Shown here: positions 29,383 to 38,068 of the stretch, one piece after another
Layout: every line of letters starts with the position of its first letter
How positions within the stretch are numbered: the stretch's first letter is position 1
DNA from: Paenibacillus xylanivorans
GTDB lineage: Bacteria; Bacillota; Bacilli; Paenibacillales; Paenibacillaceae
Reading direction: 5' to 3'
Length of the DNA stretch: 64,000 nucleotides
Assembly (NCBI RefSeq): GCF_001280595.1
Contig: NZ_LITU01000015.1
Span: 68,565 to 132,564 of the forward strand
Program-made: the position numbers and the translations under genes
Notes under the pieces: model-generated
Database searches by the model: none
What the model was told of the DNA's origin: nothing
Seen by the model: the letters and a program-made list of their open reading frames with translations, nothing else

Positions 29383-30530
29383 AGGCCCTTCACTTTGGAG
29401 CAGGGAATATTGGACGTGGTTTCATCGGTTTAATCCTGTCCCGTGCAGGCTACAATGTGGTTTTCTCAGACGTTAACCAGGAGCTGGTTAAGGCTCTAGA
29501 GCAGCGTGGAGAGTACACGGTTGAACTGGCTAACGAGGCCAAGGACCTGGAGACAGTTACCGGTGTGAGTGCAATCGATGGAACCAATCTGGATACCGTT
29601 GCTCAAAACGTTGCAGAAGCTGAACTGATCACAACGGCAGTAGGTGTAGGCATACTGAAACATATTGCTCCCGGTATTGCCAAAGGACTTACGACCAGAC
29701 TGGGAACAGGTGATGTCTTCCAGCCCCTTCACATTATTGCCTGTGAAAATGCAATTGGAGCCAGCACTCAGCTGAAAGAACATGTATATGGTCTGCTTGA
29801 TGAGCGCACTCGCCTGCTTGCGGATCAGTACGTGTATTTCCCGGATTCAGCCGTAGACCGCATTGTGCCGATTCAGCATCATGAAGATCCATTGCATGTA
29901 CAGGTAGAGCCTTTCTATGAATGGGTCGTTGACCGTTCACAAATGGCTCCTGCGTTCAAACCGGTTGAGGGTGTAATGTATGTTGATGATCTGGAGCCTT
30001 ATATTGAACGGAAGCTGTTCACCGTAAATACCGGACACTGTATTGCCGCCTATATTGGATATGTGAACGGGTATGATACGATTCAGAAGGCTATTGCCGA
30101 TGAAAAAGTCAAATCCATCGTATATGGGGCCTTGCAGGAAACCGGGGCAGTTTTGGTGAAACGTTTTGGATTCAATGCAGATGACCATCAGCTGTACATT
30201 GCCAAAATACTGGAGCGGTTCGTTAACCCGTACCTGACGGATGAGGTAACTCGTGTAGGGCGTTCTCCGCTGCGGAAACTGTCCCCGAATGACCGTCTGG
30301 TTCGTCCGGCTCTCCAGGCTTACGAGTACGGAACGGAGACAACACATCTGGCGATGGGGATGGCGGCTGCCTGCAAGTTTGATATTTCCGAAGACCCGGA
30401 AGCGGTGGAACTTCAGACTACGATCCAGCAAAAAGGGATTGAAGCAGCACTCAGCCAGTATACGTCCATGGACGAGAACCATCCTGTACTGAAGCAAGCT
30501 GTAGCGCATTATCAACAAATGCAGAAGTAA
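29379..30530 (+). CDS. mtlD: mannitol-1-phosphate 5-dehydrogenase
   Basis: MtlD oxidises mannitol-1-phosphate to fructose-6-phosphate with NAD+, feeding glycolysis. The N-terminal HFGAGNIGRGFIG is the dinucleotide-binding loop. The catalytic-lysine region is KLFTVNTGHCIAAYIGY. The 383-residue length is normal. It is the last gene of the mtlA-mtlR-mtlF-mtlD operon and overlaps mtlF by 4 bases. Confidence 0.97.
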   Translation: MKALHFGAGNIGRGFIGLILSRAGYNVVFSDVNQELVKALEQRGEYTVELANEAKDLETVTGVSAIDGTNLDTVAQNVAEAELITTAVGVGILKHIAPGIAKGLTTRLGTGDVFQPLHIIACENAIGASTQLKEHVYGLLDERTRLLADQYVYFPDSAVDRIVPIQHHEDPLHVQVEPFYEWVVDRSQMAPAFKPVEGVMYVDDLEPYIERKLFTVNTGHCIAAYIGYVNGYDTIQKAIADEKVKSIVYGALQETGAVLVKRFGFNADDHQLYIAKILERFVNPYLTDEVTRVGRSPLRKLSPNDRLVRPALQAYEYGTETTHLAMGMAAACKFDISEDPEAVELQTTIQQKGIEAALSQYTSMDENHPVLKQAVAHYQQMQK

Positions 30531-30568
30531 CCGTTCTTCATTTCAATACAATGTAATATCGACAGAAG

Positions 30569-30604
30569 AAGAGCCTCACAGGGTCAACTGTGGGGCTCTT
30601 TATT
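30569..30604. terminator. bidirectional terminator after mtlD
   Basis: AAGAGCCTCACAG pairs with CTGTGGGGCTCTT, with T beyond on + and A before it. It also covers the end of the converging CWC gene. Confidence 0.88.
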
Positions 30605-30832
30605 TTGCTCTGCCTTCTTTTTATACGTATCCAGACATGCCTCGCATATACAAGACTTCCTGCGCTGTTCTGCCGGAATGGGGTCAAATACTCCTTTTGG
30701 GAACACTGCCTGGTTACACCAGCATTCTGAATGAGGGCGGCCTGCTGCATAGGAACAGCCATTGGCTTCACCACATAAAGGACATACAAGAACTTCTGCA
30801 GTCATCTTTTTTGTATCCTGCTCAACAGACAT
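30584..30832 (-). CDS. cysteine-rich CWC family protein
   Basis: This is a small protein of about 82 residues with cysteines arranged as CPLC...C, CWC and CIC..C (SECWCNQAVF, then RKSCICEACLDTY). The spacing matches the CWC family and suggests a structural metal site, probably zinc. The function of the family is unknown. I chose the ATG at 30832 because GGGGGAAGGAA lies upstream; the longer GTG at 30868 has none. Its end lies inside the mtlD terminator. Confidence 0.75.
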   Translation of the reverse strand: MSVEQDTKKMTAEVLVCPLCGEANGCSYAAGRPHSECWCNQAVFPKGVFDPIPAEQRRKSCICEACLDTYKKKAEQNKEPHS

Positions 30833-30926
30833 ACGAGTCTTCCTTCCCCCGTTGAATTTCTTAACCACGAACGATCGATAGGTTTATTAAAGTATACCAA
30901 CTCAACCCATTATATCAATCCTGTGG

Positions 30927-32936
30927 TTATTCTTCAGGAGGCAATTCAATTGTCATTCCTTCCACATGCTTGCGACCCATCAGTTTGCGCTTCTTCCGAT
31001 TTTCCTTGGTCTCCAACACAATGTCGAGGTCATAGTCGTCGCCAGGATAAAGTTCCTGTGCAGATATATGCAAAGTCAGGCGTTTCTTGTGAATTTTGAC
31101 TTTGCGTCCGCGCAGTATGACCCCGATATTCCCACGACTGTCCTCCACATCACAGACAATTCCTGACTGGTTCAGATAGGCTGCATAGACGCGATCTCCT
31201 TTTCGGAATGCTTTGGCAGGGGAAGTGGGTTTCGATGCTCCAGGCCAATTGGACTGGTTTCTAGGGCCAGTTTGTACGGACGGGCTGACTGGTTCCAACG
31301 TGTTCCTTGTTTTATTTGAATGCTTTTGTTCAGCCGTGCTGCTATTTGGTGATGGTGAAGAATTCACGTTGGGCACAGCTGAAGTAAAGTTTGGAGAGAC
31401 ACGTTGCGAGACACCTTGATCCGAAATGAGCTTGGAGCGCTCAATAATTCGCTGCGGCATACCCAGCTTCAGTGCAATGGAATAGGCGTAACTTTCCCCG
31501 GCTTCTCCAATCCGCAATCGATAGAGAGGCTGGAGCGAGACCGTATCAAATTCCATTCGTGCATTCTCAAATCCAGGCGTGGCTGCCGCAAAATGTTTGA
31601 TTTCACCAAAATGGGTAGTGGCGACAACGGTAGCTCCGCGGCTGTGTAGCTCCTCCAGCATAGCGATCGAGAGTCCCACTCCCTCACCAGGATCAGTACC
31701 TGAGGCCATCTCATCAATAAGCACAAGCGTCGATGAATCGGCTTGAGCCAGTATGCCAATCATGTTGCGAATATGGGCAGAAAAGGTACTGAGTGCTTGC
31801 TCCAGGCTCTGTCCATCGCCGATATCGACGGCAACCTCATGATACACGGCCATCTCGCCTTCTTCAGCGACAGGGACAAGCAGACCGGATTGCATCATCA
31901 GGGTGAGCAGACCTAGTGTCTTGAGGGCAACCGTTTTGCCGCCTGTATTCGGTCCTGTAATAATCAGTGAGGAGTACGTGTGACCAATTGCAAAATCAAG
32001 TGGGACCATGGTTGCACCCATTAATGGATGGCGTGCCCCTTGAAGCCGAACCCGTCCATTGGCATTGACGCGTACAGTCCGTCCGTCCATGGTCGCCGCA
32101 TATTTGGCCTTGGCGAACAGAAAATCCAAAATCCCTACCGTTTCCGTATTTAGCGCAATTTCGCGATGATAAGACTCTGTCATGGAGGTTAAGTCACCCA
32201 GAACCTTCATTTCCTCCCGAGATTCCTCCGCTTGCAGCGAAGCCAGCTCCATTTGCAGACCTACTAATTCCGCTGGCTCAATGTATACGGTTTGGCCGCT
32301 GCCTGACTCATCCAGCACACTGCCTTTAACGTGCTTGCGGAATTCTTTCTTGATGGGCAGCACCGTTCTTCCACCACGCTGGCTAATGACATTCTCCTGC
32401 ATGATGGAGCGGTGTTTGCTTACGAGAGAATCCAGCTTGCGCTTCATGCGTTCCTCATTCACCGTCATTTTTTTACGAATACGTATCAGCTCCTTGCTTG
32501 CCTGATCCTGAATGCGTCCATTATGGATACATCGTTCGATCTCGCTCAGCAGGGACTCCATCCATATCATGGATGAGGCGTATCGGCTGACTGTAGGAGC
32601 AACTTCGGATTTGCCCTCCATGTATTTCATAAGCTGTGCGCAGCTACGTAGAAATTGGGCGAGATGGCTGAAATCTCGCTCAGTGAACAAATAACCGGTG
32701 CCGAGCAGATCCATAATGGTCTCCATGCCGTCCAGTGAAGGGATGGGAACACTGGCGCCGTAACGAATCAAAGCAGCAGCTTCAGCCGTTTCTTCCAGAC
32801 GCATTTGAATCAGAGGAGCGTCCACCATGGGCTTCATGTCTCTTGCATAACGTTTGCCCAAATAGGATAGGGCACAGGCTGCAACGTTTTTTTGGATTTG
32901 GGGGTAACCCAGACTGGTTAGTGTGTTTTCATTCAT
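30927..32936 (-). CDS. MutS2-like ATPase lacking the Smr domain
   Basis: This 669-residue homologue of MutS2 has the core/lever region at about 1-290, with the conserved NVISQRGGRTVLPIK and GQTVYIEPAELV. The ABC-type ATPase follows: Walker A GPNTGGKT 328-335, signature-like STFSAHIRN 384-392, Walker B LVLIDEMASGTDP 404-416, and switch histidine in TTHFGEIK 440-447. A Ser/Pro/Asn-rich linker (about 510-590) leads to a KOW-like beta domain (KGDRVYAAYLNQSGIV). The chain ends at RKHVEGMTIELPPEE where normal MutS2 (about 785 residues) has the Smr nuclease. B. subtilis MutS2 acts on collided ribosomes. A leader with a mini-ORF and two terminators precedes it. Confidence 0.85.
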   Translation of the reverse strand: MNENTLTSLGYPQIQKNVAACALSYLGKRYARDMKPMVDAPLIQMRLEETAEAAALIRYGASVPIPSLDGMETIMDLLGTGYLFTERDFSHLAQFLRSCAQLMKYMEGKSEVAPTVSRYASSMIWMESLLSEIERCIHNGRIQDQASKELIRIRKKMTVNEERMKRKLDSLVSKHRSIMQENVISQRGGRTVLPIKKEFRKHVKGSVLDESGSGQTVYIEPAELVGLQMELASLQAEESREEMKVLGDLTSMTESYHREIALNTETVGILDFLFAKAKYAATMDGRTVRVNANGRVRLQGARHPLMGATMVPLDFAIGHTYSSLIITGPNTGGKTVALKTLGLLTLMMQSGLLVPVAEEGEMAVYHEVAVDIGDGQSLEQALSTFSAHIRNMIGILAQADSSTLVLIDEMASGTDPGEGVGLSIAMLEELHSRGATVVATTHFGEIKHFAAATPGFENARMEFDTVSLQPLYRLRIGEAGESYAYSIALKLGMPQRIIERSKLISDQGVSQRVSPNFTSAVPNVNSSPSPNSSTAEQKHSNKTRNTLEPVSPSVQTGPRNQSNWPGASKPTSPAKAFRKGDRVYAAYLNQSGIVCDVEDSRGNIGVILRGRKVKIHKKRLTLHISAQELYPGDDYDLDIVLETKENRKKRKLMGRKHVEGMTIELPPEE

Positions 32937-33004
32937 GCTTGATCTCTCCTTGGTTATAAAATGAATTTCGGTTTAAGCGATGAAACATATTCCCGGAAAA
33001 CGCA

Positions 33005-33047
33005 AAAAGGGCGGAGAATGAACAAACGTCATTCTCCGCCCTTAACG
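33005..33047 (-). terminator. leader terminator 2 (mutS2-like gene)
   Basis: A perfect 15-bp stem (AAGGGCGGAGAATGA with TCATTCTCCGCCCTT) is followed on the - strand by TTTTT. It lies only about 70 bases before the start codon, so it must be bypassed for expression. Confidence 0.9.
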
Positions 33048-33080
33048 TAGGGGAAAGTAGGGCCCAATATAGGTCTATAC

Positions 33081-33108
33081 AAAAAAATCCACGCTGAACA
33101 CAGCGCGG
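33081..33108 (-). terminator. leader terminator 1 (mutS2-like gene)
   Basis: On the - strand CCGCGCTG (33108-33101) pairs with CAGCGTGG (33096-33089), followed by A and seven T. It is enclosed by a further GGTCTAT/ATAGACC pairing. Confidence 0.85.
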
Positions 33109-33255
33109 AAATAGACCCGGACACGTACAATCCCGGAGGCGATTTATGATATCCGCTGTTCTTAACTAAGTACAGGGTAATGGCGCATCAAGAAATACAC
33201 GTATGCCTTAAGGCACAAGCGAATCGAAGGCCAAACTCCTGAATATGAAACTTGG

Positions 33256-33279
33256 TTAGTTAAGAATGCTCACCGACAT
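33256..33279 (-). CDS. 7-codon leader peptide MSVSILN
   Basis: ATG at 33279 and TAA at 33258-33256 encode MSVSILN. AAAGGAGAG lies 6 bases upstream, as strong as for a real gene. The last codons and stop form the 5' arm of the long-range leader stem, so ribosome position would decide RNA folding. Confidence 0.6.
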   Translation of the reverse strand: MSVSILN

Positions 33280-33313
33280 CAAAATCTCTCCTTTGATTGA
33301 GGAATATGCAACC

Positions 33314-33343
33314 AATATAAACTGGAAATTGCCTTGAAGTCAA
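33314..33343 (-). promoter_or_regulatory. sigma-A promoter of the mutS2-like leader
   Basis: On the - strand TTGACT (33343-33338), 18 bases, TATATT (33319-33314). Confidence 0.75.
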
Positions 33344-33512
33344 CCTTTAAGAATAAATAGTGGACTTGAATAACAATGGGTTTTAAAATAACAATAGTAA
33401 ATTAATCCAATGAAAGCGATATTATACATACGTTTTGCATAAGATCGGGAAGTGATTCCGAAAGCGTTCTCGTTCAAATAACGCAAAATGCACACAAAGG
33501 AGGATGTTCTTT

Positions 33513-35849
33513 TTGCCTAAATACCTGTTGCGTTTGCTCTGTTTTACCATGATTCTTGGAGCCCTTCCGGTCATTGTCATTGGTTCAGTCTCCTATTCGA
33601 TTGCTTCGCGTGACATTGAGCAGAAGGTGCGTGAGAGTAATTTGCAGATTCTGCATCAGACCCAAATGAGGGTAGAGCAAGTATTGCGCAGTCTGCAATT
33701 GTCGTCCATCCAATATGTGAATTCTCCATTGGTGTTACAAGCGATGAAAAAACCGCTGGACAGCAGCGAATTTCAGGAAATTCGTGATCTGACTTCCGGA
33801 TTTAATAATTTGCAATCGGTTACAAATATTGATCAGGCCTATCTCGTGAATCTGGATGAAGACTGGGTTGTATCGATGCGATCCTTTGGAAAATTGGATG
33901 ATTTCAGTATTCGGGATCGGATTGGCTCCTATTTGAAATATACCAACAGCCTGTTCTGGGTGACGCAAAATGTGAGTTCATCCAAAGAAAGTATCCCGGT
34001 ATCGGCTGGAGTCGGTGAAGCGGCACAAGAAACCGTGCCTACCCTTATTTCATCCGACAATGTGGTCAGCATGGTATTCAAGATTCCGATGATACCAACG
34101 AATGTGAAACCAAAGGGATTTCTGGTTATAGACATCGCTGATACAGAGCTAAGTACATTTCTAAGCCGAAATCCGAATTCAGGGGATATGTACGTCCTTG
34201 ATCGGGAGCAGAAATATTTTCTCAACGATACAGAACAAGACGGGAAATACGACACGCTGAATCAGGAAATTCATGAAAAGGTACAAACGACGGGACAATC
34301 GGAGGGTTTCTTCAGCGCAGAGGTGGAAGGAAGCCAGGTGGCGGTTAGCTACAGGCAGTCCCCACTCAATGGCTGGTTGTATGTGTCCGTTGTATCGCTG
34401 AGCCAGATAACCGCCCAGTCGCAGAAAATTGCGTTGGTTACGGGAGTGGCTACACTCGTCATGTTATGTTTGACGGGACTAGTAGCTATCTACGGCAGTC
34501 GCAAGATGTATTCTCCCATTTCCAGACTTCTGCAGTTTACGAAAGGACTGGATTCTCCATTGGCTCCGTCGGGACGCCGTCAGGATGAATTTATATACAT
34601 CGAAGAGCGATTATCGACCTTATTCAGCTCGGAAAAAACGATGCGCGAGCAAATGAAGGGTCAGCATGTTCATTTGCAGGAATTCTTTATGACCAAACTG
34701 CTTACAGGCAAAATATCGGAAGAGGACTTCAGATATCAGGGCCAGCTCTATGATTTTCCGACATCCTGGTCACGGCTAGGGGTGCTCACGCTTCAGATCG
34801 ATACCCTTGAAGGGACAAGGTATGAAGAGCAGGACCGAGACCTGCTGTTGTTCGCGTTAAACAATATGGTCGGTGAACTGCTGCCGTCGGATATTCGATT
34901 TGCCCCTGTCATGATTGATGACGCCCAGGTTACGGTGCTGGCATCCATGCTGGATGATGAAGTACAGCTAAAAGAATGGATGCATTCCCAAGCCGAATTG
35001 ATCCGTGAGCGGGTCGTAACCTATCTGAATCTGCCCGTAAGTATTGGTATCAGCCGCTCCTATTCTGCAATTGGTGATTCACCAAGGGCTTATCAGGAGA
35101 GTCGAGAGGCTCTTCAAGGCAGGGTAAGTCTGGGCAGCCGTATTATTTTGCATTATGAAGATATTCAGCCGCGCGGCCAGACGGAGGCAGCGCTATATAC
35201 ACAGCTAAGGATGATCGAAGACCAGTTGGCCTCTGCGCTCAAGCAAGGAGACGAGGAGAAAACTGATGCGTACTTTAAGCGGTATCTCGGATTGCTCTCA
35301 GACAAGAAGCTGCACTTCAGCGAGTACCCCGTTATTATGGTTCAACTGTTGTCCCGTGTGTATCAGCTTGTGCAGGAGCAGGGCGGGAATGTCGCGGAAG
35401 TGTTGGGCGAAAAGGCATCCATGGCTCGATTGCTGAAGTTGTCCACATTGGATGAAATGACGAACTGGTTCCGCAAATGTTTATTCCAACCTGTCATTCG
35501 ATTCTGGCGCGAACAGGAAGAGTCTCAATATCTGAATATTGCCCGCCGCATGATTCGGCTGATCGAGGAGCGGTATGATCGTGAATTGTCGCTGGAAGCA
35601 TGTGCAGAAGAGCTGAATTTTCATCCGGTCTATCTGAGCCGTGTGTTCAAAAAGGAGGCTGGTGTGAACTTTACGGAATACCTTGCCGAATACCGGATGG
35701 AAAAAGCCAAAACCTGGCTGCAGACGACCAACCTGAAAATATCGGAGATTGCCGAGAAGCTCAATTACACGAACCCTACCGCTTTTATCCGAACATTCCG
35801 TAAAATTACAGGAACTACCCCCGGAAAATACCGGGAGCAGCAGCGATAA
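33513..35849 (+). CDS. AraC-family regulator with membrane-anchored sensor domain
   Basis: This is a regulator of about 778 residues. A membrane segment at about 5-30 (FTMILGALPVIVIGSVSY) and a second at about 305-325 (IALVTGVATLVMLCLTGLVAIYG) enclose an extracellular sensor of Cache type. The cytoplasmic part ends in two AraC helix-turn-helix motifs (SLEACAEELNFHPVYLSRVFKK and KISEIAEKLNYTNPTAFIRTFRK). TTG 33513 is the likely start, since AAAGGAGG lies 9 bases before it; the ATG at 33504 touches that site. In Paenibacillus such regulators typically sit before oligosaccharide ABC operons, as here, and probably sense the imported sugar outside the cell. Confidence 0.88.
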   Translation: MPKYLLRLLCFTMILGALPVIVIGSVSYSIASRDIEQKVRESNLQILHQTQMRVEQVLRSLQLSSIQYVNSPLVLQAMKKPLDSSEFQEIRDLTSGFNNLQSVTNIDQAYLVNLDEDWVVSMRSFGKLDDFSIRDRIGSYLKYTNSLFWVTQNVSSSKESIPVSAGVGEAAQETVPTLISSDNVVSMVFKIPMIPTNVKPKGFLVIDIADTELSTFLSRNPNSGDMYVLDREQKYFLNDTEQDGKYDTLNQEIHEKVQTTGQSEGFFSAEVEGSQVAVSYRQSPLNGWLYVSVVSLSQITAQSQKIALVTGVATLVMLCLTGLVAIYGSRKMYSPISRLLQFTKGLDSPLAPSGRRQDEFIYIEERLSTLFSSEKTMREQMKGQHVHLQEFFMTKLLTGKISEEDFRYQGQLYDFPTSWSRLGVLTLQIDTLEGTRYEEQDRDLLLFALNNMVGELLPSDIRFAPVMIDDAQVTVLASMLDDEVQLKEWMHSQAELIRERVVTYLNLPVSIGISRSYSAIGDSPRAYQESREALQGRVSLGSRIILHYEDIQPRGQTEAALYTQLRMIEDQLASALKQGDEEKTDAYFKRYLGLLSDKKLHFSEYPVIMVQLLSRVYQLVQEQGGNVAEVLGEKASMARLLKLSTLDEMTNWFRKCLFQPVIRFWREQEESQYLNIARRMIRLIEERYDRELSLEACAEELNFHPVYLSRVFKKEAGVNFTEYLAEYRMEKAKTWLQTTNLKISEIAEKLNYTNPTAFIRTFRKITGTTPGKYREQQR

Positions 35850-35853
35850 AAGC

Positions 35854-35888
35854 AACCTGCTCTGCCTGCCATGGCAGGCAGGTTTTTC
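35854..35888 (+). terminator. rho-independent terminator
   Basis: AACCTG pairs with CAGGTT outside, and GCCTGCC with GGCAGGC inside, followed by TTTTC. It separates the regulator gene from the transport operon. Confidence 0.82.
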
Positions 35889-36098
35889 TTTGTTTCAAGG
35901 CCACCCCTTGTTCTTTGTTTGGAGCAGAGTTAAGACGGGAATATCGGAGGTTAAATGGGGTTCATTGAGGGGAGCGGTCCAGCGTTAAAAATGCCTTAAA
36001 CCCTTGATACATAAGGGGAAACAAGAAGCTAAAACGAGACGATAGCCAGTTACCCGTTTATCCTCCACAATGAAGACATGAATTCAGGAAGTGATATT

Positions 36099-36114
36099 TT
36101 GTAATCGTTTCCAA
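36099..36114 (+). promoter_or_regulatory. catabolite-responsive element (CcpA site)
   Basis: TTGTAATCGTTTCCAA fits the cre consensus WTGNAANCGNWWNCAW at every defined position. It lies immediately before the ribosome site of the first permease gene, where bound CcpA would block transcription when glucose is present. Confidence 0.8.
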
Positions 36115-36132
36115 TGTGGGGAGGAAGACACT

Positions 36133-37086
36133 ATGAAAGCCGAAACGGCGGCTCGGACACGACCCGCTACCCGCAGTGACAAAAACCTGCTGTGGAGGGA
36201 CATCATCAAAAACCGGTGGCTCTATATTATGTTGATACCGGGCGTGCTCTACTTTGTTATTTTCAAATACATACCCATGTACGGAATTACGATGGCTTTT
36301 CAGGATTACACGCCTTACAAGGGCATTATGGGCAGTGACTGGGTGGGGTTCAAGCACTTCCAGCGTTTCTTCGGGGAACCGCAGTTCTGGACTCTGTTCC
36401 GGAATACGTTTTTGCTAGCGATTTATAACATGGTGTTCTTCTTCCCGCTGCCCATTGTATTGGCACTTATGATGAATGAAGTTCGCCGGGAACGGTTCAA
36501 ACGATTTGTACAGACGCTCGTATATGTTCCGCACTTTGTTTCCTGGGTTGTGGTGGTGGGTGTGTTCTACATGCTGTTCACAACCGAGGGTGGCGCCATT
36601 AACGAATTACTTTATAACCTGACGGGACAAAAAGTGGCTTTCCTGCTGGAGCCCGGCTGGTTTCGAACGATGATTGTTGGACAATCCATCTGGAAAGAGG
36701 TAGGCTGGGGCACGATTATTTTCCTGGCGGCACTCTCCGGTGTAGATACACAGCTCTATGAAGCTGCTCGGATGGATGGTGCCAATCGCTGGCGACAGAC
36801 GTGGCATATTACGTTGCCTGCCATCCGCAGCACGATCATTATTTTGCTCATTCTGCGTCTGGGCAACTTCCTGGATACAGGCTTTGAACAGATCTTCCTG
36901 ATGCTGACGCCGACGAACCGGGATGTGGGTGAGGTATTTGATACCTACGTCTACACCAAAGGTCTCACACAGGCACAGTACAGTTATAGTGCTGCTGTCG
37001 GTTTGTTCAAGTCGGTGGTCGGACTGGCGCTTGTATTGGGTGCCAATACGATGGCCAAAAAATTCGGGGAGGAAGGCGTCTACTAA
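36133..37086 (+). CDS. oligosaccharide ABC transporter permease (LplB/YteP family)
   Basis: This is a 317-residue membrane subunit of a CUT1-type sugar importer. About six membrane segments are visible, beginning with WLYIMLIPGVLYFVIFKYIPMY without its tail. The conserved ATPase-contact loop EAARMDGANRWRQ (EAA motif) lies in the C-terminal half. I chose the ATG at 36133 because GGGGAGGAAG precedes it. No ATP-binding subunit gene lies in the cluster, so a shared MsmX-type ATPase is probably used, as in B. subtilis. Confidence 0.92.
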   Translation: MKAETAARTRPATRSDKNLLWRDIIKNRWLYIMLIPGVLYFVIFKYIPMYGITMAFQDYTPYKGIMGSDWVGFKHFQRFFGEPQFWTLFRNTFLLAIYNMVFFFPLPIVLALMMNEVRRERFKRFVQTLVYVPHFVSWVVVVGVFYMLFTTEGGAINELLYNLTGQKVAFLLEPGWFRTMIVGQSIWKEVGWGTIIFLAALSGVDTQLYEAARMDGANRWRQTWHITLPAIRSTIIILLILRLGNFLDTGFEQIFLMLTPTNRDVGEVFDTYVYTKGLTQAQYSYSAAVGLFKSVVGLALVLGANTMAKKFGEEGVY

Positions 37087-37131
37087 CGCTTGGCAGCAGA
37101 CGTTCTTCACCAGACAGGAGTGAACATTAGG

Positions 37132-38004
37132 ATGCAACAGGATAAAACGTGGGGCAACCGGATCTTTGATATCCTCAATCATGGCTTTCTGCTATTGATC
37201 GGAATCGTGACCGTTATCCCGTTCATTTATATTTTGGCCGTCTCGTTTACTAGCCCGCATGAAGTGGCCAAAGGAGGATTCATTCTCTTTCCAAAAGAAT
37301 TCTCCTTGGCCGCTTACCGTTACATCTTCTCTACAGACACATTAATTCGCAGTCTGGGTGTATCGATCTATATCACTGTCATTGGTACACTGCTTAACCT
37401 GCTGTTTACGTCGCTTATGGCGTATCCGCTCTCCAGAAGATACTTGCGTGGCCGTCAGCCGATTTTGCTGGGTGTACTGTTCACGATGCTGTTCAGCGGT
37501 GGGATGATTCCTACCTACTTTGTCGTCAAATCATTGCACCTGACCGATACATTATGGTCTCTGATGCTGCCTACCGCGATTAGCGCGTTCAACCTGATCG
37601 TACTTAAAAACTTCTTCCAAGCCATTCCGGACGAACTGGAGGATGCCGCCAAAATCGATGGATGTAACGATGTAGGCGTATTATTCCGTATTGTTTTGCC
37701 TTTATCGATGCCGGCAATGGCTACATTCTCACTCTTTTACGCGGTGGCTCACTGGAACAGCTTCTTCAACGCTGTCATTTATATCAACGATAGTGAAAAG
37801 TGGCCCGTACAAGTGTGGCTGCGAGAGATTGTCATCCTGGCTCAGAGCCGGATCGGGGATACCAGTATCGAAGAGACTGAGATTCAGCCGCTTACCATTC
37901 GAATGGCCGTTATCGTATTCTCCACGATTCCAATCATGCTGGTCTATCCGTTCCTGCAAAAGCACTTTGCCAAGGGAGTGATGCTGGGATCGGTAAAAGG
38001 TTGA
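37132..38004 (+). CDS. oligosaccharide ABC transporter permease (LplC/YtcP family)
   Basis: This is the second permease of the same importer, 290 residues. Membrane segments begin at GFLLLIGIVTVIPFIYILAV; the EAA loop is ELEDAAKIDGCNDVGV. ATG 37132 is preceded by AGGAG at 11 bases. Earlier starts at 37090 (TTG) and 37120 (GTG) lack a site. It lies 45 bases after the first permease. Confidence 0.92.
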   Translation: MQQDKTWGNRIFDILNHGFLLLIGIVTVIPFIYILAVSFTSPHEVAKGGFILFPKEFSLAAYRYIFSTDTLIRSLGVSIYITVIGTLLNLLFTSLMAYPLSRRYLRGRQPILLGVLFTMLFSGGMIPTYFVVKSLHLTDTLWSLMLPTAISAFNLIVLKNFFQAIPDELEDAAKIDGCNDVGVLFRIVLPLSMPAMATFSLFYAVAHWNSFFNAVIYINDSEKWPVQVWLREIVILAQSRIGDTSIEETEIQPLTIRMAVIVFSTIPIMLVYPFLQKHFAKGVMLGSVKG

Positions 38005-38068
38005 AGTTGCACACGTTTGAATATCAGAACTTGTTCATGACTGTATAAAAAGGGGAGGTTTTCGTTTG

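Larger units (their letters stand above)
32937..33307 (-). promoter_or_regulatory. probable translation-dependent attenuator leader of the mutS2-like gene
   Basis: From a start near 33307 the - strand transcript has a 7-codon ORF with a strong ribosome site. An 11-bp perfect long-range stem follows: TTCTTAACTAA at 33266-33256, covering the mini-ORF stop, pairs with TTAGTTAAGAA at 33169-33159. Two intrinsic terminators come next. ACAGCG (33159-33154), next to the stem's 3' arm, can pair with CGCTGT in the 5' arm of terminator 1, giving a candidate antiterminator. This layout is known for antibiotic-induced ribosome-stalling attenuators. I see no T-box or known metabolite aptamer motif. Confidence 0.6.

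Noticed and set aside
32937..33307. T-box, lysine, SAM or M-box riboswitch upstream of the mutS2-like gene
   Set aside because: None of their conserved blocks (for example the T-box GGGTGGNACCGCG) are present; the mini-ORF model explains the structure better.
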